Below, one piece after another: positions 49,530 to 58,413 of a stretch of 64,000 nucleotides of DNA. Every line of letters begins with the position of its first letter. Within the stretch, counting starts at the first letter, position 1. The notes beneath the pieces are model-generated. The model did no database searches. It saw only the letters and a program-made list of their open reading frames with translations, and was not told where the DNA came from. The DNA is from Streptomyces sclerotialus (GTDB lineage: Bacteria > Actinomycetota > Actinomycetes > Streptomycetales > Streptomycetaceae), in assembly GCA_000719105.1 (NCBI GenBank), contig JODX01000010.1, positions 1-64,000 of the forward strand. The letters run 5' to 3'. The position numbers and the translations under genes are program-made.

Positions 49530-50900
49530 GTGGCAGACCGCACACCCCCGCTCGCCGTCGAGGAACTGCACGCCCTCGTCGCGGGCGGCGAGATCGACAC
49601 CGTCGTGCTGGCCTTCCCCGACATGCAGGGGCGCCTCCAGGGCAAGCGGTTCGCCGCGCGCTTCTTCCTCGACGAGGTGCTGGAGCACGGCACGGAGGGC
49701 TGCAACTACCTGCTCGCCGTCGACACCGAGATGAACACCGTCGACGGCTACGCCATGTCCTCCTGGGAGCGCGGCTACGGCGACTTCGCCATGCGCCCCG
49801 ACCTCGGCACCCTGCGCCGGGTCCCCTGGAACGAGGGCACGGCCCTGGTCATCGCCGACCTCGCCTGGAACGACGGCTCCCCGGTCGTGGCCGCGCCCCG
49901 GCAGATACTGCGCCGCCAGCTCGACCGGCTCGCGGAGCACGGCTACACCGCCCGGGTCGGCACGGAGCTCGAGTTCATCGTCTTCAAGGACACCTACGAG
50001 CAGGCCTGGGACGCGGACTACCGCGGCCTGACCCCGGCCAACCAGTACAACATCGACTACTCGGTCCTGGGCACCGGCCGCATCGAGCCCCTGCTGCGCC
50101 GCATCCGCAACGAGATGGCGGGCGCCGGGCTGACGGTCGAGTCGGCGAAGGGCGAGTGCAACCCAGGGCAGCACGAGATCGCGTTCAAGTACGACGAGGC
50201 CCTGGTCACCTGCGACCAGCACGCCGTCTACAAGACCGGTGCCAAGGAGATCGCCGCCCAGGAGGGCGTCTCGCTCACCTTCATGGCCAAGTACAACGAG
50301 CGCGAGGGCAACTCCTGCCACATCCACCTCTCGCTGGCGGACGCGGAGGGCGACAGCGTGATGGCCGACGGCTCCGGCGACGGGCACGCCATGTCCCCGG
50401 TCATGCGCCACTTCCTCGCCGGCCAGCTCGCCGCGCTCCGCGAGTTCTCGCTGCTCTACGCGCCGGGCATCAACTCGTACAAGCGCTTCCAGCCGGGCTC
50501 CTTCGCGCCGACCGCCGTCGCCTGGGGGCACGACAACCGCACCTGCGCCCTGAGAGTGGTCGGCCACGGCCGCTCCCTGCGCTTCGAGAACCGGCTCCCC
50601 GGCGGCGACGTCAACCCGCACCTCGCCGTCGCCGGGCTGGTCGCGGCCGGGCTGTACGGCATCGAGCACGAGCTGGAACTCCCGGACCCCTGCCCGGGCA
50701 ACGCGTACGCGGGGGAGTACGAGCACGTGCCCACCACCCTGCGCGAGGCCGCGGAGCTGTGGGAGGACAGCCCGATCGCCCGGGCCGCCTTCGGGGACGA
50801 GGTGGTCGCGCACTACCGCAACATGGCGCGCGTCGAGCTGGACGCCTTCGACGCCGCGGTGACCGACTGGGAGCTCCGCCGCTCCTTCGAACGCATGTGA
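49530..50900 (+). CDS. glnA4: Glutamine synthetase-like gamma-glutamylethanolamide synthetase (GlnA4-like)
   Basis: A 456-residue member of the GS family. It keeps the ATP/metal motifs TELEFIVF, SAKGECNPGQHEIAF, REGNSCHIHLSL and the RFENRLPGGDVNPH block, but departs from GSI in the ammonia/adenylylation region, as do the amine-glutamylating paralogues. S. coelicolor GlnA4 (SCO1613) is reported to gamma-glutamylate ethanolamine; gene context here is the same as I recall it. GTG 49530 has AAGGAG 9 nt upstream. It heads an operon with aldehyde dehydrogenase and SDR genes, 10 bp and then a 4-bp overlap. Confidence 0.88.
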   Translation: MADRTPPLAVEELHALVAGGEIDTVVLAFPDMQGRLQGKRFAARFFLDEVLEHGTEGCNYLLAVDTEMNTVDGYAMSSWERGYGDFAMRPDLGTLRRVPWNEGTALVIADLAWNDGSPVVAAPRQILRRQLDRLAEHGYTARVGTELEFIVFKDTYEQAWDADYRGLTPANQYNIDYSVLGTGRIEPLLRRIRNEMAGAGLTVESAKGECNPGQHEIAFKYDEALVTCDQHAVYKTGAKEIAAQEGVSLTFMAKYNEREGNSCHIHLSLADAEGDSVMADGSGDGHAMSPVMRHFLAGQLAALREFSLLYAPGINSYKRFQPGSFAPTAVAWGHDNRTCALRVVGHGRSLRFENRLPGGDVNPHLAVAGLVAAGLYGIEHELELPDPCPGNAYAGEYEHVPTTLREAAELWEDSPIARAAFGDEVVAHYRNMARVELDAFDAAVTDWELRRSFERM

Positions 50901-50910
50901 GGTTCTGTAC

Positions 50911-52290
50911 GTGTCGTACGAGCACGAGCTCCAGGTACTCGACCCCGCCACCGAGGAGGTCGTCGCCACCGTCGCGGCCGCCAGCCCCGAGGACGTCGGC
51001 GCGGCGGTCACGCGGGCCGCGCGGGCGCAGGCCGAGTGGGCCGCACTCGCGCCCGGCGACCGGGCCCGGCTGCTGCGCCGCTTCGCCGCGACCGTGGACG
51101 ACCACGTCGAGGAGCTGGCCCGGCTGGAGGTGCGCGAGGCCGGTCACACCCTCGGCAACGCCCGCTGGGAGGCGGGCAACGTCCGCGACCTGCTGGACTA
51201 CGCGGCCGGGGGAGTGGAGCGCCTGACCGGCCGCCAGATCCCGGTGCCGGGCGGCATCGACGTCACCTTCCTCGAACCTCTGGGGGTGGTCGGGGTCGTC
51301 GCGCCCTGGAACTTCCCCATGCCCATCGCGGCCTGGGGCACCGCCCCCGCCCTCGCGGCCGGCAACGCGGTCCTCCTGAAGCCCGCCGAGACGACCCCGC
51401 TCACCGCCCTGCGCCTCGCCGGACTCGCCCTGGAGGCGGGCCTGCCCGAGCACCTCTTCCAGGTGCTGCCGGGGGAGGGGCGGGTGGCGGGCGCCGCCCT
51501 CGTCGAGCACCCCGGCGTCGCGAAGATCGTCTTCACCGGGTCGACAGCCGTGGGCCGTGAGGTGCTGGCGAAGGGCTCGGCCCACCTCAAGCGCGTCACC
51601 CTGGAACTCGGCGGCAAGAGCCCCAACATCGTCTTCGCCGACGCCGACCTCGAGGCCGCCGCCGCGAGCACCCCCATGTCCTTCCTCGACAACGCCGGCC
51701 AGGACTGCTGCGCCCGCACCCGCATCCTCGTCCAGCGCACCGTGTACGACCGCTTCCTCACCCTCCTCGCCCCCGCGATCGAGTCCGTCGCCGTCGGCGA
51801 CCCGGCGGACGAGAGCACGCAGATGGGCCCGCTGATCTCCGCGGCCCAGCGGGAGCGCGTACGGTCCTACGTCGCACCCGACGCCGACGGCATCCGCGGC
51901 AAGGCCCCCGAGGGCCCCGGCTTCTGGTTCCCGCCCACCGTCCTCACCGGGGTCGAGCCCCACGCGCGCGTGGCCGTCGAGGAGGTCTTCGGGCCGGTCG
52001 CCGTCGTGCTGCCGTTCGAGGACGAGGCCGAGGCGGTCCGGCTCGCCAACGGCACCCCGTACGGCCTCTCCGGTTCGATCTGGACCCGGGACGTCGGCCG
52101 CGCGCTGCGCGTCTCCCAGGCCGTCCGCGCGGGCAACCTGTCCGTCAACTCCCATTCCAGCGTCCGCTACTGGACCCCCTTCGGCGGCTTCAAGCAGTCG
52201 GGGATCGGCCGCGAACTCGGCCCGGACGCGCTCACCGCCTTCACCGAGACCAAGAACGTCTTCATCAGTACGGAGGGCCCCGCACAGTGA
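50911..52290 (+). CDS. NAD(P)-dependent aldehyde dehydrogenase
   Basis: A 459-residue ALDH superfamily enzyme. VVGVVAPWNFPMPI starts the cofactor fold, Glu232 lies in ELGGKSPNI, and the catalytic thiol is Cys266 in NAGQDCCART; Cys267 is adjacent. In this operon it probably oxidises the aldehyde derived from the glutamylated amine, parallel to PuuC in polyamine breakdown. GTG 50911 has a weak ribosome site (GAGGTT) and follows the glnA4-like stop by 10 bp; its own stop overlaps the SDR start by 4 bp. Confidence 0.93.
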   Translation: MSYEHELQVLDPATEEVVATVAAASPEDVGAAVTRAARAQAEWAALAPGDRARLLRRFAATVDDHVEELARLEVREAGHTLGNARWEAGNVRDLLDYAAGGVERLTGRQIPVPGGIDVTFLEPLGVVGVVAPWNFPMPIAAWGTAPALAAGNAVLLKPAETTPLTALRLAGLALEAGLPEHLFQVLPGEGRVAGAALVEHPGVAKIVFTGSTAVGREVLAKGSAHLKRVTLELGGKSPNIVFADADLEAAAASTPMSFLDNAGQDCCARTRILVQRTVYDRFLTLLAPAIESVAVGDPADESTQMGPLISAAQRERVRSYVAPDADGIRGKAPEGPGFWFPPTVLTGVEPHARVAVEEVFGPVAVVLPFEDEAEAVRLANGTPYGLSGSIWTRDVGRALRVSQAVRAGNLSVNSHSSVRYWTPFGGFKQSGIGRELGPDALTAFTETKNVFISTEGPAQ

Positions 52291-53078
52291 CCGAGAACAC
52301 CGAAGACACCGTCTGCCGCCGGCTCGTCGGCCGTACCGCCGTCGTCACCGGTGCCGGCAGCGGCATCGGCCTCGCCACCGTCCGCCGGCTCGCCTCCGAG
52401 GGCGCGCACGTGGTCTGCGGCGACGTGGACGAGGAACGGGGCAAGGCCGCCGCCGAGGAGGCCGGCGGCCTCTTCGTGCAGGTGGACGTCACCGACCCCG
52501 ACCAGGTCGAGGCGCTGTTCGAGGCCGCGTACGACACGTACGGCAGCGTCGACGTGGCCTTCAACAACGCGGGCATCTCGCCGCCCGACGACGACTCCAT
52601 CCTGGAGACCGGACTGGAGGCCTGGAAGCGCGTCCAGGAGGTCAACCTGACCTCCGTGTACCTGTGCTGCAAGGCCGCCCTGCCCTACATGCGGCGCCAG
52701 GGCAAGGGATCGATCATCAACACGGCCTCGTTCGTGGCCCGCATGGGCGCCGCGACCTCGCAGATCTCGTACACGGCCTCCAAAGGCGGCGTTCTCGCGA
52801 TGTCCCGGGAGCTGGGCGTGCAGTTCGCCCGCGAGGGCATCCGCGTCAACGCGCTCTGCCCCGGGCCGGTGAACACCCCCCTCCTCCGGGAGCTCTTCGC
52901 CAAGGACCCGGAGCGGGCCGCGCGCCGGCTGGTGCACATCCCGCTCGGACGGTTCGCGGAGGCCGAGGAGATCGCCGCCGCGGTCGCCTTCCTCGCCAGC
53001 GACGACTCCTCCTTCGTGAACGCCACCGACTTCCTGGTGGACGGCGGCATCTCGGGCGCGTACGTCACGCCCCTGTAG
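52287..53078 (+). CDS. Short-chain dehydrogenase/reductase
   Basis: A 263-residue classical SDR. Cofactor motif TGAGSGIG (21-28), NNAG, and active-site Ser148, Tyr162 and Lys166 (YTASK) are intact. The PGPVNTPL stretch and C-terminal FLVDGGISGAYV complete the pattern. It is translationally coupled to the aldehyde dehydrogenase through a GTGA overlap. It most likely oxidises the alcohol group of the glutamylated ethanolamine to the aldehyde, although the order of steps is inferred only from context. Confidence 0.9.
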   Translation: MTENTEDTVCRRLVGRTAVVTGAGSGIGLATVRRLASEGAHVVCGDVDEERGKAAAEEAGGLFVQVDVTDPDQVEALFEAAYDTYGSVDVAFNNAGISPPDDDSILETGLEAWKRVQEVNLTSVYLCCKAALPYMRRQGKGSIINTASFVARMGAATSQISYTASKGGVLAMSRELGVQFAREGIRVNALCPGPVNTPLLRELFAKDPERAARRLVHIPLGRFAEAEEIAAAVAFLASDDSSFVNATDFLVDGGISGAYVTPL

Positions 53079-53101
53079 AGCCGCTCCGCAGCCTCGTGGC
53101 C

Positions 53102-54304
53102 TCAGAGGAAGGTGCGCCCCTCACCGCGGTACGTCGGCACGGTCGCCGTCACCTCGTCGCCCGCCACCAGGTGCAGCGCGTCGAACCGCTCGCACAGCTC
53201 CCCGGCCTTGGCGTGCCGGAACCACACCTTGTCGCCGATGAGCAGGTCGTCCGCGGGCGCCCCGAGCAAGGGTGTCTGCACCTCGCCGGCGCCCTCCTGG
53301 GCGTCGTACCGCAGCCCTTCCGGCAGATACGGCACCGGCAGCCGGTCGCGGCCCGCGGCGCCCGAGGCCGGGTAGCCGCCGCCGAGCACGGTGACGGCCC
53401 CGACGCCCGGCCGGCGCACGACGGGCTGTGCGAAGAGCGCCGCCGGGCGGCCGCTGAACGACGTGTAGTTGTCGAACAGCCGCGGCACGTACAGTCCCGA
53501 CCCGGCGGCGATCTCGGTGACGGCGTCCTCCGCCGCGGTGTGCTGCACGCTGCCCGTGCCACCGCCGTTGACGAACTCGAGGTCCGGCGCCACGGCCCGC
53601 ACCGCACGCACCACCTCGGCGCGCCGCTGTGCCAGTTCCCGCTTCGCGGCGGTCTGCATCAGCCGGACCGCCCGCGAGCGCAGGGGCCGCCCGGCGACCG
53701 CGTCACCGACCCCGGCTATGTGCCCCTCGTACGCCATGATCCCGACCAGCCGGAACCCCGGCCGCCGGGCGATCAGCCGGGCCAGCTCGGCGACCTCGGC
53801 GGGGGAGTGCAGCGGGGAGCGCCGGGCGCCCACGCGCACCCGCCCGCCGAGCAGCTTCAGGGAGGTGTCCAGCTCCAGACAGACGCGGACGACCTCCCGG
53901 CCGCCCTGCCGCGCCTCGTCGATGAGCCGGAGCTGGGCCGGGTCGTCGACCATGACGGTGACGGCGGCGGCGAGCTCGGGGTCGCCCGCCAGCTCGGCGT
54001 AGCCCGCCCGGTCCGCCGACGGATACGCGAGCAGGACGTCGTCGAAGCCTGACCGGGCGAGCCAGAGGGACTCGGCGAGGGTGAAGGACATGACGCCCGC
54101 GAATCCCTCGCGCGCGAGGACCCGTTCGAGGAGCGCCCGGCAGCGCACGGACTTGCTGGCCACACGGATCGGCTTGCCGCCGGCCCGCCGGACCAGATCG
54201 TCGGCGTTCGCGTCGAAGGCGTCCAGATCGACGATCGCGCACGGCGCGTCGAGATGAGCGGTGGCCCGGTCGTAACGGGCCCGGTCAGCGGCACGGCCAG
54301 TCAT
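53102..54304 (-). CDS. PLP-dependent alanine racemase-fold protein (D-threonine aldolase/DSD1-like)
   Basis: A 400-residue fold-type III PLP enzyme. The barrel begins CAIVDLDAFDANADDLVRRAGGKPIRVASKSVR with probable Schiff-base Lys51. The C-terminal domain resembles D-serine dehydratase-like modules (GDKVWFRHAKAGEL). Such enzymes act on D-threonine, D-serine or related hydroxy amino acids; the substrate here is uncertain. ATG 54304 is preceded only by a weak GGCAGG. It is convergent with the SDR gene, with 23 bp between the stops. Confidence 0.82.
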   Translation of the reverse strand: MTGRAADRARYDRATAHLDAPCAIVDLDAFDANADDLVRRAGGKPIRVASKSVRCRALLERVLAREGFAGVMSFTLAESLWLARSGFDDVLLAYPSADRAGYAELAGDPELAAAVTVMVDDPAQLRLIDEARQGGREVVRVCLELDTSLKLLGGRVRVGARRSPLHSPAEVAELARLIARRPGFRLVGIMAYEGHIAGVGDAVAGRPLRSRAVRLMQTAAKRELAQRRAEVVRAVRAVAPDLEFVNGGGTGSVQHTAAEDAVTEIAAGSGLYVPRLFDNYTSFSGRPAALFAQPVVRRPGVGAVTVLGGGYPASGAAGRDRLPVPYLPEGLRYDAQEGAGEVQTPLLGAPADDLLIGDKVWFRHAKAGELCERFDALHLVAGDEVTATVPTYRGEGRTFL

Positions 54305-54581
54305 GAACGAAGCCTGCCAGACCGAATTACCGCGGGGTAGGGGGACGTTCCGGGCAGATGCCCCGGGCAAGCGGACTGGTTCCCTCTGGGCGCGCGTCAA
54401 CCCGTAGAGTGACGCGAGCGCGGGGGACGACTCCCGGCCGGGATGGTGACGCGCCGCCACGGGTACGGATGCCCTGGGCGGAACCCGGGCGGGCCGGCCC
54501 CCGGTGGCGGCCGCTCCCCACGGGCGGCCGAGTGCCCCGGCGACCCGCGGGGCGACCCGGGTACGAGGAAACGGGGGGTGC

Positions 54582-56060
54582 ATGAGCACGGACGCGCGCC
54601 GCGCCTCCATCCCCCCGCGTCCGACGACCCCGCCGCTCCCTGCGGTGCCTCCGCACGGAGCCGACCCGGCGGGCGGTCCCGTACCGGCACCCGATGTCCC
54701 GGAGGAGCACCCCTCGGCAGCGCCTCCGGCGACGGGCACGCCGTCGCATCCCGGGCCCCCGGCGGGCAGTTCACCGCACCCGCCGTCCCACCCGCCCGTG
54801 GCCGGTACGCCCGTGAGCCCTCCGCGTCCCGCCGGTGCGCCCGCCGGCCCGGACGCGGCGCCGCCCGCCGCCCAGGCCCCGGCCCGGTCCGGCCACCAGC
54901 CGACCCAGCCGCACTTCCGTGACTTCCCCCGGTCCCCGGCACCGGACGGCGCTCCCGGCACACCGCCCCCGCCCGCGGCCTCCGCGCGCTTCCCGGACAC
55001 ACAGCCGCCCGCGTCGGCCGGCGCGACCGCTCCGGCCTCCCGCCCGGGCGTGCCGCCCCACGACCTGCCCGTGGCGCCGGCCGCACCCGCCGAAGGGCGC
55101 GGGAGCGAGCGGCCGGCCCGCCCGGCGACCCCTCCGGGGCCCCTCCCGGCCGACCGGCCGGCCGACGGCCGGACACCCCAACCGGACTACGTCCGGTACA
55201 CCGCCGAAGCGCTCGACCTGCTGGTCCCCAACCCGCACCGCCCCTGGGTCACCCTCGCGCAGCCCGACATCCGCCACCCCGAGACGTACGGCGACGGGCG
55301 CCGGCCGCGGCCCGGCCGGGCGCGCGCCGTGACGGCGGCCGCCTGTGTCGTCCTCGGCCTCGGACTCATCGGCGGCGCGCTGGCCGGGAGCTGGCTGGCC
55401 GGGGACTCCGACGGGGACGGGGACCGCGGCGGCTTCGCCGCGGCCGGTCAGCTCTGGCACAGCGTGCCCGTCGACAAGCTGTTCCCGCCGACCGTCGAGG
55501 GCGAGGGCGCCGGGCCCGGGGGCACCGACCGGACCTGGACGCGGATCGCCGTGGCGCCCGACAGCGGGTGCGCCGACGCCTTCGACCCGCTGCTGCGCAA
55601 GGCCCTCGCCCCCGTCGGCTGCGGCCGGCTGCTCCGTGCCACCTACACCGACGCCACCAGCAGCAACGTCATCACCGTCGGCCTGCTGTTCACCAAGGCC
55701 GACTCCGCCGCCATGACCTCCCTGAAGGCCCGCTTCCGCAAGGAGGGCCTCGGCCGGCGGACCGATCTGATGCCCCGTCCGTACGCCGCCGAGGGCACCG
55801 TCGCGGCCGGGTTCGGCGACCGCCAGCGCGCCTCCTGGTCCCTGTCCGTCCTCACCGACGCCCCGGTCGTCGTGTACGCCGTCTCCGGTTTCGCCGACGG
55901 CCGTACCGTCACGGAGCCGCAGCCCGCCGAGGAGGCCATGAAGTCCGGCGCCACCACCACCCCCGCCCAGTCCGGCCTCGGCCACGAGGCGCGGGGCCTG
56001 GCCGACCGCATCGAACGCGGCCTGCGCAAGACCGTCTCGGGCGCGGAGAAGTACTCGTGA
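54582..56060 (+). CDS. Proline-rich single-span membrane protein of unknown function
   Basis: A 492-residue protein. Residues 1-200 are an extremely Pro/Ala/Gly-rich cytoplasmic region. A conserved-looking segment (YTAEALDLLVPNPHRPWVTLAQPDI) then precedes one transmembrane helix (about 248-272). The C-terminal domain of about 220 residues is outside and has two cysteines (GCADAF, VGCGRL) that could form a disulfide. I do not recognise it. ATG 54582 follows GGGGGGTG. Its stop overlaps the start of the subtilase gene (GTGA), so the two proteins are made together and probably act together. Confidence 0.7.
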   Translation: MSTDARRASIPPRPTTPPLPAVPPHGADPAGGPVPAPDVPEEHPSAAPPATGTPSHPGPPAGSSPHPPSHPPVAGTPVSPPRPAGAPAGPDAAPPAAQAPARSGHQPTQPHFRDFPRSPAPDGAPGTPPPPAASARFPDTQPPASAGATAPASRPGVPPHDLPVAPAAPAEGRGSERPARPATPPGPLPADRPADGRTPQPDYVRYTAEALDLLVPNPHRPWVTLAQPDIRHPETYGDGRRPRPGRARAVTAAACVVLGLGLIGGALAGSWLAGDSDGDGDRGGFAAAGQLWHSVPVDKLFPPTVEGEGAGPGGTDRTWTRIAVAPDSGCADAFDPLLRKALAPVGCGRLLRATYTDATSSNVITVGLLFTKADSAAMTSLKARFRKEGLGRRTDLMPRPYAAEGTVAAGFGDRQRASWSLSVLTDAPVVVYAVSGFADGRTVTEPQPAEEAMKSGATTTPAQSGLGHEARGLADRIERGLRKTVSGAEKYS

Positions 56061-57262
56061 GGGCGGGGCCACGCCGTGCGCGCCGGGCGGCCGGCCCGCT
56101 GGGCGCCGTCCTCGCCGCCTGTCTCCTCCTGATCCCGTCCACCGCCGCCCACGCCGACGGCATACGCGCCCGGCAGTGGGCCCTGGACGCCATGCGCACC
56201 GAGGAGGCCTGGCGGACCACGAAGGGCGCGGGCATCACGGTGGCCGTCCTCGACACGGGCGTGGACGACGAGCACCCGGACCTGAAGGGCAACGTGCTGC
56301 CGGGCAAGGACCTGGTCGGCTTCGGGGCGGGCCGGGGCGACAGCGCCTGGGCGGTGCACGGTACTGCCATGGCCGGCATCATCGCCGGGCACGGCCACGG
56401 GGCGGGCAACGGGGACGGTGTCCTCGGAGTCGCCCCGGAGGCCCGGATCCTGCCCGTGCGGGTCATCCTGGAGGACGACGACGCCGAGCGCGGCAAGGCC
56501 CGCAAGTCCCGCGGCAACGCCCTCGCCGAGGGCATCCGTTGGGCCGCCGACCAGGGCGCCGACGTCATCAACCTCTCCCTGGGCGACGACTCCGAGTCCG
56601 CCCATCCCGAACCCGCCGAGGACGCCGCCGTCCAGTACGCCCTGAAGAAGGGTTCCGTCGTCGTCGCCTCCGCCGGCAACGGCGGCGAGAAGGGCGACCA
56701 CGTCTCCTACCCGGCCGCCTACCCCGGCGTGATCACCGCGACCGCCGTCGACAGCAACGGCACCCGCGCCTCCTTCTCCACCCGCCGCTGGTACGCCACG
56801 GTCAGCGCGCCCGGCGTGGACGTGGTCATACCCAGCCCCGACGGCGACTACTACGAGGGCTGGGGCACCAGCGCCGCCGCGGCGTTCGTCTCCGGCGCGG
56901 TCGCCCTCGTCAGGGCGGCCCACCCCGGGCTGACCCCGGCGCAGATCAAGCGGCTCCTGGAGGACACCGCGCGCGACACCCCCGACGGCGGCCACACCGA
57001 CTCCCGCGGCTTCGGCTTCGTCGACCCCGCGGCCGCGATCGAGGCCGCCGCGAAGCTGGAGCCGGAGCGGCTGACCTCCGCGCAGTACGGGAAGAAGTAC
57101 TTCGGTCCGGGCCCGGACGCCTCCCGGGACGGCGACGGCGCGTTCGGCTGGGCGGCCCCGGCCGCGGGCGGCCTCGGTGTGCTGCTGCTCGGCACGTCCG
57201 TGGTGGTGTGGCGGGGCCGCACCAGGCCGCACGGCCGCGGCTTCCGGTCCGGCGTCCACTAG
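56057..57262 (+). CDS. Membrane-anchored subtilisin-like serine protease (mycosin-like)
   Basis: A 401-residue S8 peptidase. A signal peptide (about 1-33, ending AHA) leads directly to the mature domain. Catalytic triad: Asp66 in VAVLDTGVD, His101 in HGTAMAG, Ser272 in GTSAAAAFVSG; Asn208 completes the oxyanion hole. There is no obvious inhibitor propeptide. A C-terminal transmembrane helix (AAPAAGGLGVLLLGTSVVVW) anchors it facing outward, as in mycosins of type VII secretion systems, but no ESX genes lie nearby. It is coupled to the upstream proline-rich membrane protein. Confidence 0.88.
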   Translation: MRAGPRRARRAAGPLGAVLAACLLLIPSTAAHADGIRARQWALDAMRTEEAWRTTKGAGITVAVLDTGVDDEHPDLKGNVLPGKDLVGFGAGRGDSAWAVHGTAMAGIIAGHGHGAGNGDGVLGVAPEARILPVRVILEDDDAERGKARKSRGNALAEGIRWAADQGADVINLSLGDDSESAHPEPAEDAAVQYALKKGSVVVASAGNGGEKGDHVSYPAAYPGVITATAVDSNGTRASFSTRRWYATVSAPGVDVVIPSPDGDYYEGWGTSAAAAFVSGAVALVRAAHPGLTPAQIKRLLEDTARDTPDGGHTDSRGFGFVDPAAAIEAAAKLEPERLTSAQYGKKYFGPGPDASRDGDGAFGWAAPAAGGLGVLLLGTSVVVWRGRTRPHGRGFRSGVH

Positions 57263-57288
57263 CCCGGCGCCGCTTCCCGCGCGGGGGC

Positions 57289-58263
57289 CTACTTCCCGGT
57301 GTCGTCGGCGGCGACCACCGGGACCGCGGCCCGTGCCGCCGCCTCCACCGTCGCGATGCCCTTCGCCTTCGTGGTGCTGCCCCGCGACAACACGGCGACC
57401 AGGCAGTCCCGGCCGTCCACGGTGACCCGCCCGATGCTGTTGACGACCCACAGTCCGGTCGCGGTGCGCGGCAGCCACCCGTTCTTCAGGGCGACATCCG
57501 ATCCGGCGGCCGAGATCCCCCAGCCCTGGTCCTCGACGACCGAGCCCATCAGTCCCTGGAGGTACGCGCGCGAGGCCGCGTTCAGCTCCGACTCCGTGTC
57601 GTCCCCGAAGATCTGCCGCAGCAGGACGAGCTGGTCGGCCGCCGTCGTCCGGGTCAGCCCCCACAGCATCCCCTCACCGCCCTGGGTACCGGTCAGCCCG
57701 AAGCGCCCGTTCGCGGCGTCGAGGCCCGCCTCCTGCCCGATCGTCCGCCACAGCGCGCTCGCGGACGCGTTGTCGCTCTCCTCGATCATCGCGGTGGCGT
57801 ACTCCTTCTCCTGCGCGGTGAGCTCCCGTCCCGCGTCCTGGGCCTGCAGCAGCAGCGCGGCCAGGATGTCCGCCTTCACGATGCTCGCGGTCTCGAACAG
57901 CGCCGTCCCGTACGTCGCGCTCCGCCCGGACGCCAGGTCCAGCACGGCCACGGACAGCTCGGCGCCGTCCTCCACCGGCACGTCCTCGAGCGCGGTCGCG
58001 AGACTCGCGTCGCGGTCCACCTCGGCCGCCACCACAGGTTCCACCGAAGCCTCCTCAACGGCCCCCGCCCCACTCGCCGCGGCGGACGCCGCGGGCGATG
58101 ACGCCGCCGACGATACGGTGCCGTCCCCGCCGGGCGCCCACCCCGTCGCGCAGAGGGCCCCGGCGGCGGTGCCGCCCACGACGGCGGCGGCGGCCAGTGC
58201 GGAGCGGAGAAGGGGACGCCGCCGGGCCGGACGGGCGCGGTGGTGCGCACTGCGAGAAGGCAT
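57289..58263 (-). CDS. Exported serine hydrolase of the beta-lactamase fold
   Basis: A 324-residue protein with signal peptide and an Ala/Ser linker. SxxK is S127-IVK in ETASIVKADIL, SDN is at 163-165, and LKNGW replaces the KTG box. The omega-loop glutamate expected in class A beta-lactamases is not evident. A PBP-like or peptidoglycan-related hydrolase is therefore more likely than a resistance enzyme. ATG 58263 has no good ribosome site. It is convergent with the subtilase gene and divergent from the SseB-like gene. Confidence 0.8.
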   Translation of the reverse strand: MPSRSAHHRARPARRRPLLRSALAAAAVVGGTAAGALCATGWAPGGDGTVSSAASSPAASAAASGAGAVEEASVEPVVAAEVDRDASLATALEDVPVEDGAELSVAVLDLASGRSATYGTALFETASIVKADILAALLLQAQDAGRELTAQEKEYATAMIEESDNASASALWRTIGQEAGLDAANGRFGLTGTQGGEGMLWGLTRTTAADQLVLLRQIFGDDTESELNAASRAYLQGLMGSVVEDQGWGISAAGSDVALKNGWLPRTATGLWVVNSIGRVTVDGRDCLVAVLSRGSTTKAKGIATVEAAARAAVPVVAADDTGK

Positions 58264-58413
58264 GGAGGCGATGCTGAGGGCCCGCCCTGTGCGACTGATG
58301 GGACGAAGGTGAGACCTGGGTCAGCAGATGCTGAGAATCGCGTGAGCGCGGTGCACGGCGCGTCCCCGGCCCGGCAGAAGTGTGCGGGGCACGCCCCGAT
58401 AGGCTCGGTGACC

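Noticed and set aside
56057..57262. Type VII (ESX) secretion locus
   Set aside because: Only a mycosin-like protease is present; no EccB-E, EsxA/B or WXG100 genes lie in the window.
57289..58263. Beta-lactam resistance gene
   Set aside because: The KTG box is altered and the omega-loop glutamate is not evident, so resistance cannot be supported.
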